The position numbers were made by a program, and so were the translations under genes. The notes beneath the pieces are model-generated. The model was given only the letters and a program-made list of their open reading frames with translations. It had not been told where the DNA came from and made no database searches. Positions 35,775 to 42,906 of a stretch of 64,000 nucleotides of DNA are shown piece after piece. Each line of letters begins with the position of its first letter. Position 1 is the stretch's first letter. The stretch comes from JANQEU01 sp965601455 (GTDB taxonomy: Bacteria > Bacteroidota > Bacteroidia > Cytophagales > Cyclobacteriaceae), in NCBI GenBank assembly GCA_965601455.1, contig OZ271831.1, positions 434,001 to 498,000 of the forward strand, in the 5' to 3' direction.

Positions 35775-36881
35775 TTAGGCCTCAGATTGGATGAATTCGG
35801 AGGGGGTCATCCCAGTCTCTTTCTTAAAAATGCGATAGAAAGAGGCTTTTGAGCTGAATCCAACTTCTTTACCCAAACCCAATATTGAGTATTTGCTGCT
35901 CTCCGGTTTTATAGCAATTTGCTTGAATGCGGCAACTCTGTATTGGTTGATAAGGTCATTGAAGTTTGTATGCAGGGTGTCATTGATCAGCGTAGATACG
36001 CTGTTTATTGGCCAACCAAGATGCCCGGCCAGTCTGGCTAAAGTAATCGAAGGGTCTTCGTAAAGCTTATCCCTTTCAAGTGCATTTATGATCTCCTTCT
36101 TTTTTGAATCCAGTTCATCTTCGGATATTTTGAATTTAGCTATCCTGTCGCGGTAGTTCCGGAGCACGTTTGAATATCGAGTCAGGTAGAGGTAGCCAAG
36201 AATGAAAATGAACAATGCGGTCATGGTCTGTAAGGGTCGATAGATCAGATGTGAATTATCATCAAACGCCTCGATAAATAGTAAACTAATTGGTACCGTA
36301 AGTGCAAAAAACAGGATAATTGATGACCATGAGATGATTAGTGTATATAACCATTTTTTGACTTCATTGAATTCCTTTAATAACGGTCTGGTATCCGCTA
36401 ATTCTTTGTATATCATGTAGGTGTAAATGGCTAGAATGATCATTCCGATAAAAGCTACTATAAGCGCAATTCCCTGGATCAAAGGAATATTGCTGTAGGC
36501 CCAATCGAGATTTGCTCTTATCCAAAGAAAGGCAAATGTGAAAAACAGGACATCGAATACCAATGATGGAAGAAAGTGGAGTAGATCCTTCGTACTAAAT
36601 TTTCTACTAGGGTCTTTTATATGTTTGATATGTAGATAAGCTAGCGGCCCGTATGACATCGTGAACTCCATCGGGATTGGAAATTTGGAATTGAATGCCT
36701 GGATGGATTGCTCTAACACCAGGTGAAGCAAGGCCAGAGTGAAAAATAGTATGATTATGCCGAAGTAAGTATTGGGTTTATTTGGAGGGCGTTTAAGAAA
36801 AATAAATCCGGATACCAGAAATCCCTGAAATACTGCAAAAAGAAGATAGAAATTCCATGAGGAAAGAGATGTATCAATCAT
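35775..36881 (-). CDS. Multi-helix membrane AraC-type regulator
   Basis: 368 residues. Seven predicted membrane helices in the first 245 residues (for example FYLLFAVFQGFLVSGFIFL, YFGIIILFFTLALLHLVL, MTALFIFILGYLYL), then a cytoplasmic AraC double helix-turn-helix: ITLARLAGHLGWPINSVSTLIN and LGKEVGFSSKASFYRIFKKE, ending TGMTPSEFIQSE. It is the last gene of a tight operon, six bases after the O-methyltransferase gene. Membrane AraC proteins of this layout are common in Bacteroidota and may sense signals at the inner membrane. It may control the operon to which it belongs. Confidence 0.87.
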   Translation of the reverse strand: MIDTSLSSWNFYLLFAVFQGFLVSGFIFLKRPPNKPNTYFGIIILFFTLALLHLVLEQSIQAFNSKFPIPMEFTMSYGPLAYLHIKHIKDPSRKFSTKDLLHFLPSLVFDVLFFTFAFLWIRANLDWAYSNIPLIQGIALIVAFIGMIILAIYTYMIYKELADTRPLLKEFNEVKKWLYTLIISWSSIILFFALTVPISLLFIEAFDDNSHLIYRPLQTMTALFIFILGYLYLTRYSNVLRNYRDRIAKFKISEDELDSKKKEIINALERDKLYEDPSITLARLAGHLGWPINSVSTLINDTLHTNFNDLINQYRVAAFKQIAIKPESSKYSILGLGKEVGFSSKASFYRIFKKETGMTPSEFIQSEA

Positions 36882-36887
36882 TCTAAC

Positions 36888-37469
36888 CTACTGGATTTTG
36901 GTGCATATTATTACGCCGGTAGACCATTCCATTTTGGTGAGGTTTAGATTCTCCCTGGACTCCAAATCAGCAATTAACCGCTCCGCCTTTTCCGCATGAC
37001 CTTCCGGCCAGTTGGTCTGTGGTGTCATATCATCAATAACGTATAGTCCGCCGACTTTTAGCAGCTCCAGAGTTGCGTCCAGGTCGCTATACTTGCCTGG
37101 CCAGGCATCGGCAAAGATTAAGTCAAAAGGTTTTCCATTATAGTTCTGTATCCACTCCGCTGCATCCTGACAAATGAGTTGAACTCTAGGATCTTCCTTA
37201 AAAAAGTTAGAGACTATATCTATCAATTTTTGATCATTGTCTACACTGATAAGCGAAGAGTTTGGATCAAGACCAGCTATCATCCAGGAAAGAGATAGGC
37301 CAATCCCGGTTCCTAATTCCAGCACATTCGCATTTGGCTTTGATGATATAAGGGTTTTAAGTAATGTGCCTATATAAACATCGGAAGGCATGGTAAATCC
37401 AATCTCCTGGCAGATGTCCTGAAGTTTTTTGTACGATTCTGGCGTATCTAAAATATTTTGCTGATTCAT
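36888..37469 (-). CDS. SAM-dependent O-methyltransferase-like protein
   Basis: About 193 residues, class I methyltransferase: motif I VLELGTGIGLSLSWM, acidic end of strand 2 in LISVDNDQKL, motif FDLIFADAWPGKYSDLDA and GGLYVIDDMTP. This is the layout of the metal-dependent small-molecule O-methyltransferases. I use ATG 37469, eleven bases after the sulfurtransferase stop; the longer frame overlaps that gene. Substrate unknown. Second-to-last gene of the operon. Confidence 0.85.
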   Translation of the reverse strand: MNQQNILDTPESYKKLQDICQEIGFTMPSDVYIGTLLKTLISSKPNANVLELGTGIGLSLSWMIAGLDPNSSLISVDNDQKLIDIVSNFFKEDPRVQLICQDAAEWIQNYNGKPFDLIFADAWPGKYSDLDATLELLKVGGLYVIDDMTPQTNWPEGHAEKAERLIADLESRENLNLTKMEWSTGVIICTKIQ

Positions 37470-37480
37470 AGATGAGTCGT

Positions 37481-38302
37481 TTATTCCTTCAAGCCTTGCA
37501 GCTCTGCCCACTCCGTCCAGGATCCGTCGTAAACGGCAAGGTTGTCATTGCCAGCGATTACACTTGCTAACAAGATGATGCACGCAGTCAATCCGGAGCC
37601 ACAACTGAAGGCTAATGGTTCTTTTTGGTCATTACTATGTCTAAAGATAACCTCAAGTTCTTCCTTGCTCTTAAAGCAGCCATTTTCCAAGACGTCCTGG
37701 TATGGGATGTTGATAGACCCGGGGATATGACCACTTTGTAGTCCTTTCCTGGGTTCCTTCTCTGTACCCTTGAATCGTCCTTCTGATCGTGCATCCGTAA
37801 TCGTATATTTCTTTGCCGCCAGGTTATCCAGGATATCCTCATATTTCAGACAGAGAGTTTCGTCGAAAGAGGCCGAAAAATCTCCTGATGGATAGTTATC
37901 TGTTGTGAGGTCGGTCATGTTAAAACCCATTTCATTCCATTTTGGGAGACCTCCGTCCAATACAAATACATCTTTGTGCCCCATAGCATTAAACATCCAC
38001 CAAACCCTGGGGCTCGAGTAGATTCCCAGGGAATCAAAGACAACTATGGTCGACGAATTTTTTATTCCAAGTTCTCTGCATCCCTTTTCAAACTGGTCAG
38101 CGGAAGGTAATGTATTCGGGAATTCGGCATCAGGATCGGAGAAGTCCCTTTTTAGATCAAAAAACCTCGCTCCTGGAATAGTCTTTCCCTGCAGTTCGGA
38201 TGCTTTTCCATCGACTGTAGACCCTAGACTGGCATCAAGGATGACCAGATCTTTATTGTTGAGATTTTCATTTAGCCAATTTACTGTTACGATGGTGTTC
38301 AT
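37481..38302 (-). CDS. 3-mercaptopyruvate / thiosulfate sulfurtransferase
   Basis: About 273 residues with two rhodanese domains. The inactive first domain has LVILDASLG, KTIPGARFFDL and VVVFDSLGIYSSPRVWWMF; the second has YTITDARSEGRFKG, GHIPGSINIPY, and the active-site loop SCGSGLTA with catalytic Cys234. CGSG(V/L)TA is the mercaptopyruvate form, as opposed to the basic CRKGVT of thiosulfate sulfurtransferases. It would move sulfane sulfur from 3-mercaptopyruvate to an acceptor. ATG 38302 is preferred; a longer frame overlaps the upstream gene. Operon gene two of four. Confidence 0.9.
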   Translation of the reverse strand: MNTIVTVNWLNENLNNKDLVILDASLGSTVDGKASELQGKTIPGARFFDLKRDFSDPDAEFPNTLPSADQFEKGCRELGIKNSSTIVVFDSLGIYSSPRVWWMFNAMGHKDVFVLDGGLPKWNEMGFNMTDLTTDNYPSGDFSASFDETLCLKYEDILDNLAAKKYTITDARSEGRFKGTEKEPRKGLQSGHIPGSINIPYQDVLENGCFKSKEELEVIFRHSNDQKEPLAFSCGSGLTACIILLASVIAGNDNLAVYDGSWTEWAELQGLKE

Positions 38303-38321
38303 ATTCGTTCCTTTAATCCCT

Positions 38322-39371
38322 TTAGTAACTGATGCACATGATTGTTTCTCCAACGTTCACAGGAGGGGTTCCTATTTTGTATAGAATTATTCCCCCATGT
38401 GGTGCATTTAATTCCAGGAGTACTTTTCCAAATTCATCTTCAATCGTTCCAACTATTTCGCCTGGTTTTATTAGATCTCCAGACTTCTTTTCACTGAAAA
38501 ATATACCCTGATGTTCAGACCTCAAATATACTTGCTGACTAAGCCTAATTGGGTTCTCCACGATCTCTGGCTTACCCGGATACATATCCATTTCCATCAG
38601 CATATTGAATATCCCTATCCGTATACTGGTAACCGCTTCTTCCTGTACATTTCCAAGCTTGCCGGCTTCTATGCTTAGTCCGGTTTTACCATCTTGTACC
38701 GCTTGCTTGAATGCATACTTTGCGGGTTCATCTTCTTTGAGGTTGTAGCCGTAAGAAACGATATAATTGAATCCACTTACCTCTGATAGTTTTTTTGCTA
38801 GTGCGGTCTGTTCTGGTCTGTCCTTATTGTTGTAATAACAAACAAATGGCAATAAGTCTTCACCGGCATCTCCTCCGTGAATATCCAGAAATACATCGGT
38901 GACAGAAATTATTGAGTCCGTCATAAATCTCGCAATTCTTTCAGTAACACTACCTGTTGATTTACCTGGGAATGTTCGATTTAGATTTATATCATCTTGT
39001 GGATTGACAAAGGGTGATCTTCCAAAAAATGACGAAATATTGGCAATGGGAATGACGATTAAGGTTCCGGAGACCTGTGTCGGGTCAATCTCTTTCATCA
39101 TCGATTGAACCGCCACAATCGGAGGATATTCGAATCCATGTACACCCCCGACAATAGTAAAAACCGGGCCTTCGTTATTTCCTTTTATAATCGAAATTGG
39201 TATATGTGTTGTGTTGCCCATCTCATCGGAAATTTCCTTTCGGAGATCCAGTCTTGTTCCATTTTTAATCTGATTGAAGGAATCTGTAAATCCTGTTTGA
39301 GCAATCGAACTCGAGGAAAGTATGATCGCAGTAAGGAACAATTGAAACCGGATTGAATTGGCGTCTAACAT
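38322..39371 (-). CDS. Secreted AspA/AstE-family (succinylglutamate desuccinylase / aspartoacylase) deacylase
   Basis: About 349 residues. A signal peptide (MLDANSIRFQLFLTAIILSSSSIAQ) precedes a zinc carboxypeptidase-like domain: ligands His78 and Glu81 in GGVHGFEYPP and His165 in FLDIHGGDAG, substrate Arg132 in LNRTFPG, base in LSIEAGKLG. A C-terminal beta domain (about 260-349, GDLIKPGEIVGTIEDEFG) is lipoyl-like. It would remove an acyl group from an amino-acid-type amide in the periplasm. First gene of a compact operon with sulfurtransferase, O-methyltransferase and membrane AraC regulator, gaps of 19, 11 and 6 bases. I use ATG 39371 because it begins the signal peptide. Confidence 0.87.
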   Translation of the reverse strand: MLDANSIRFQLFLTAIILSSSSIAQTGFTDSFNQIKNGTRLDLRKEISDEMGNTTHIPISIIKGNNEGPVFTIVGGVHGFEYPPIVAVQSMMKEIDPTQVSGTLIVIPIANISSFFGRSPFVNPQDDINLNRTFPGKSTGSVTERIARFMTDSIISVTDVFLDIHGGDAGEDLLPFVCYYNNKDRPEQTALAKKLSEVSGFNYIVSYGYNLKEDEPAKYAFKQAVQDGKTGLSIEAGKLGNVQEEAVTSIRIGIFNMLMEMDMYPGKPEIVENPIRLSQQVYLRSEHQGIFFSEKKSGDLIKPGEIVGTIEDEFGKVLLELNAPHGGIILYKIGTPPVNVGETIMCISY

Positions 39372-39483
39372 TGATTGAATATTTCGGTGAACACTAAGGT
39401 ATTCGATTACCCTCAAGGGTCAAAAATGTATTGCTTTTCGTAAGCGATAAAGCCTTCAATTATTGATTTTCTTATAAACGTTC

Positions 39484-39512
39484 ATGTCACATTTATTCGT
39501 GACCATTCGTGA
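39484..39512 (+). promoter_or_regulatory. Repeated ATTCGTGA motif upstream of a TonB receptor
   Basis: ATTCGTGA occurs at 39495-39502 and 39505-39512, ten bases apart, and GTCAC (39486-39490) forms an inverted pair with GTGAC (39499-39503). The cluster lies about 90-115 bases before the receptor ATG and directly before the hairpin at 39512-39546. Candidate operator. Confidence 0.4.
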
Positions 39513-39546
39513 AAAAGGCCCTATCAGCAGTATTAAAGGGCTTTTT
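39512..39546 (+). terminator. Terminator-like hairpin in the leader of a TonB receptor
   Basis: AAAAAGGCCCT (39512-39522) pairs with AGGGCTTTTT (39537-39546), one bulged G, 14-base loop, ending in five T residues. No plus-strand gene lies upstream, as the next one left is divergent, so this is either an attenuator for the receptor 54 bases downstream or the end of a small RNA. Confidence 0.5.
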
Positions 39547-39599
39547 ACAGGACTATGCTCTACCTCTGCATCGAAAATGAACCTTAATTACTTACAACC

Positions 39600-41705
39600 A
39601 TGAAGAATTTTATAACAAATTTCTCAGTGGTCTTTCTGACGCTCATAAGCACCATGGTTTATGGACAAGAAGATTCACAGATATACGAGCTCTCGTTGGA
39701 AGAGCTAATGAACTTGGAGATATTTTCTGCTTCAAAAAAGAGTGAGAACTCTTTTGACGCTCCTCTTTCATCTTCAGTAATAACTGGTGATGAAATTATG
39801 AAATCCGGAGCGAATTCCATTGCGGAAGCTTTACGATTGGCACCTGGAATTATTGTACGAGAAAAAGTTAATGGAAATTATGATGTCCATTTACGAGGAT
39901 TTGATAACACGCCAAACGGGACAGGATATGATGATGCTCAAAATCTCATTTCCCTGGTGATGATTGATGGAAGAATTGTGTTCAACTATTTGAACGGGGG
40001 AACAATCTGGAATTCTTTGCCAATAGATATCAATGATGTTGATCGCATTGAAGTAGTAAGAGGTCCTGCTTCGGCATTGTACGGACCAAATGCGATGACT
40101 GGTGTTATTAACATCATCACTAAATCAGGTAATTCTGATAATCCAGGTCTTATAGCCAGAACGAATGTTTCAACTGGAACGGTTGGGACTACTTTGGCAA
40201 ATGCAAACCTTGGCTATCAAACAGATAAGGTTTATGGAGCTGTATCCTTTAACCTACAGCAAAGGGACAGGTACACTGACGAATACTATTTGATGGCTGA
40301 TCAGTCATATTCCGAACTTCCGGAGTCTACAGTTAGCTTTATATCCGGTCCGATTAATGACTTATCAGGTAGATATCCCAATCAGTCTCTTTCGATGGAC
40401 AAGTACGGCATTAACGCATTTGTAGAATACGAGCTCAATGATGATATAGATTTTATTTTGAGTGGAGGATTCCAGGATGCTGAGGGGCAATATGTATTTA
40501 ATGATAATGGCTATACACCATTGTCTTACAACTTTGTAAGCTCAAATTATGTAGACTTTAAGTCGAAAATTTACGGATTCAATGTGCACTTGAATAACAT
40601 TAATGGCGATCAAGAGATTTTGAACCCCGCCAGGAACGGAAACATTCCTTACAACACTTTCAATGCAAATGTGGAGTACGACATCGAACTAGGAGATTTA
40701 TTAATCCGTCCTGGTGTCAGTTACATAAATTCGGATTACCAGTGGAAACCATCGATCAGCGAAACACAAATGACGATTAGTTCAGCCTCGCTTAGAGCTG
40801 ACTACAATACAGGAAAAATCAGGTTTATTGGAGCTCTTCGTGGGGATTCTTATAACAAACCGGATGACATTTATTTCTCAGGACAATTAACCGGTCTGTA
40901 CAACTTTAATGATAAGAACCTCTTAAGAATGGTTTACAGTCGGTCAAATGCTGCCCCATTTATTACTCGAATGTATTTGAGCATTGAGCAACAAATTCCG
41001 AATGCGGCTGGGTTTAGATTTACAGGGAATCCTGATATGAAATTGCAGACCATGGAAATGGTAGAACTGGGATATCGAAGAAAAGTGATGGATAACCTTT
41101 ATGCAGACCTTGAGGTATTCCATATGTCATCGAGCGATTACAATGAGATTCAATTTGCGGGCGTAACCGTTGAAGGAACTCCACCAATTCCATTTACGAC
41201 TTTCCAATACCAGAATATTGATCTAAGAAGCCGTCAATTTGGAACCAGCTTTTCATTGAATTATGTGCCAAAGGACAATCTACAGATTAAGGCCTTTGTC
41301 ACTGTTCAAGAGACTACACTTGAAAATTACAGCCTTGATCCAACTGATGCTTCGGATGACTCTAAACAGCACCTTGGTACACCAGGTTTTTATGGTGGGT
41401 TTTACGCCGACTATTCTCCACTTTCAAAATTGCGAATCAATTTGAATGGTTATTTCATGGGAGAAAGTACACTTGACAGACAGGATGAAGAGATTACTTT
41501 CCCAGTGACTACGAGTGTAGTTTTTGATGACAAGATGGATGCACAATTCATCTTAAATGCGAAAGTTTCTTACGAGGTGGTATCAAATCTTCAGACTTTC
41601 GTGAATGCGAGAAACCTGACAACCAGTGGTAATCAGTTTGGATTTACCGATGACATAGGACAACTATTCCTTTTTGGACTTTCATACAACTTCCAGGGAA
41701 GATAA
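39600..41705 (+). CDS. TonB-dependent outer-membrane receptor
   Basis: 701 residues with a signal peptide (NFSVVFLTLISTMVYGQ). The mature start YELSLEELMNLEIFSASKK is the type found in receptors with a LSLEELLxLE-type TonB region. Plug domain: SSVITGDEIMKSGANSIAE, LRLAPGIIV, DVDRIEVVRGPASALYGPN, GVINIITKSG. The barrel runs to LFLFGLSYNFQGR. It lacks a CarboxypepD_reg-like domain, unlike the other two receptors here. Substrate unknown; no transport or siderophore gene is attached. It stands alone between its leader hairpin and a strong terminator. Confidence 0.9.
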   Translation: MKNFITNFSVVFLTLISTMVYGQEDSQIYELSLEELMNLEIFSASKKSENSFDAPLSSSVITGDEIMKSGANSIAEALRLAPGIIVREKVNGNYDVHLRGFDNTPNGTGYDDAQNLISLVMIDGRIVFNYLNGGTIWNSLPIDINDVDRIEVVRGPASALYGPNAMTGVINIITKSGNSDNPGLIARTNVSTGTVGTTLANANLGYQTDKVYGAVSFNLQQRDRYTDEYYLMADQSYSELPESTVSFISGPINDLSGRYPNQSLSMDKYGINAFVEYELNDDIDFILSGGFQDAEGQYVFNDNGYTPLSYNFVSSNYVDFKSKIYGFNVHLNNINGDQEILNPARNGNIPYNTFNANVEYDIELGDLLIRPGVSYINSDYQWKPSISETQMTISSASLRADYNTGKIRFIGALRGDSYNKPDDIYFSGQLTGLYNFNDKNLLRMVYSRSNAAPFITRMYLSIEQQIPNAAGFRFTGNPDMKLQTMEMVELGYRRKVMDNLYADLEVFHMSSSDYNEIQFAGVTVEGTPPIPFTTFQYQNIDLRSRQFGTSFSLNYVPKDNLQIKAFVTVQETTLENYSLDPTDASDDSKQHLGTPGFYGGFYADYSPLSKLRINLNGYFMGESTLDRQDEEITFPVTTSVVFDDKMDAQFILNAKVSYEVVSNLQTFVNARNLTTSGNQFGFTDDIGQLFLFGLSYNFQGR

Positions 41706-41715
41706 TTGACTTTAG

Positions 41716-41757
41716 ATTGGGTGCGGTTTTGTCAGCGCACCCAATTTCTTAGTTTTT
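41716..41757 (+). terminator. Terminator of the TonB receptor
   Basis: ATTGGGTGCG (41716-41725) and CGCACCCAAT (41736-41745) form a perfect 10-bp stem with a ten-base loop, followed by TTCTTAGTTTTT. Confidence 0.8.
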
Positions 41758-41823
41758 AAGAGTTTTCACCTAAACCGCTGAATGCCCAATGAAGTGAACT
41801 GGGCAGGGGTTCTTTATCTATAA

Positions 41824-42906
41824 TTACTTTCCAGTTATATCGTATTTCCTCTCCAACTCTTCCCAACCTGGCTTTTGGATTTCTTTTATTACACCCACAT
41901 TAATCAAGTCAAAATAGGGGTGATCCTTAGGGAATATGAAGCTCTGATAATTTTCGTGAAGTGCGAAAGGTAGTAGTTTCACTTTTTCTCCTAGAGATAG
42001 TCGATTGATATAGTATTGCAAGACCGTGCGATCGTGCAACAGCACATCGTTTTCTTTTTTAGCCAATGCCCGCAATCCTAATATTGGTGTGTTATACGAT
42101 TGGTGAATGTTTATACCTTCGTGAAGTAAATACGATTCACTACTTGTTGCTCTGATTGCTGAAATATGATCAACCAATTGAATATCATCTGCGGTTTCAA
42201 TGTCGGTTTGCAATCTACTGATCGTAAGCGTGGAGGCAATGCTTGCTGTAAAGCTGGAAATGATAATTACGGCGGTAAACATCCAAATAATGGCTATGGC
42301 CTTTCCCAGGTTTGACTTGGGTGCTTTATCACCATAACCTACGGTTGTCATCGTAACCGCAGACCACCAAAGTCCGTCAAAGAGACCAAGTATACCCGGG
42401 CGGAATTGAAACTTATTCTTATTTCTTTCCACTAACCAAAGAAAGAAACCAAAGACAAAAATGATTAATGCCAGTAGAAGGATAATTTCAAGAAAAGCCA
42501 AGGAGAAAATGTTACGAACAAAAACGCTAAGAGTAGAGCGGTTAATGGCAGGGATTGCAACTCCTATGCTGCTTATCAGAAATGGTTGGGTCATGTCGAA
42601 TTTCCCCACTCTTAACTCATTTACCTCGGTTGGGTTTATGGCGATATCAATTTCCTGGTATTCTAGTCTCTTAAGAATTCCTACAAAGTCTGAGTACTCT
42701 TTGTAACGAAAAGGGATAAGGGATTGCTCTGCAACATTTTCCCAAAGCTCGATGCTAAGACCCTCATAGGCATTTTCATTTGTTCGGATGACGAAAGGGG
42801 GGTCGTGATAAATACCTACGATTAATGTATCCGGTGAATCACTTTCACACATACCGAGGACGGAAAGTAAGATGAATAATAAAGAATAAACTCCTTTTTC
42901 CATCAT
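41824..42906 (-). CDS. GluR0-type prokaryotic ligand-gated ion channel
   Basis: 360 residues with the full layout of a bacterial ionotropic glutamate receptor. After a signal peptide, the S1 half of a periplasmic binding domain (about 26-130: LIVGIYHDPPFVI, Arg99 in ELRVGKFDMTQPF in the conserved ligand-Arg position), M1 (about 137-158), pore loop with TTVGYGD (187-193), M2/M3-equivalent (about 202-226) with SFTASIASTL, close to the SYTANLAAF gating motif of eukaryotic receptors, then S2 (about 235-355). The TVGYG filter predicts potassium selectivity, and the Arg suggests an amino acid or another carboxylate ligand. Its ATG overlaps the stop of the upstream sensor gene by four bases (ATGA), so both are probably translated together. 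Confidence 0.9.
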   Translation of the reverse strand: MMEKGVYSLLFILLSVLGMCESDSPDTLIVGIYHDPPFVIRTNENAYEGLSIELWENVAEQSLIPFRYKEYSDFVGILKRLEYQEIDIAINPTEVNELRVGKFDMTQPFLISSIGVAIPAINRSTLSVFVRNIFSLAFLEIILLLALIIFVFGFFLWLVERNKNKFQFRPGILGLFDGLWWSAVTMTTVGYGDKAPKSNLGKAIAIIWMFTAVIIISSFTASIASTLTISRLQTDIETADDIQLVDHISAIRATSSESYLLHEGINIHQSYNTPILGLRALAKKENDVLLHDRTVLQYYINRLSLGEKVKLLPFALHENYQSFIFPKDHPYFDLINVGVIKEIQKPGWEELERKYDITGK

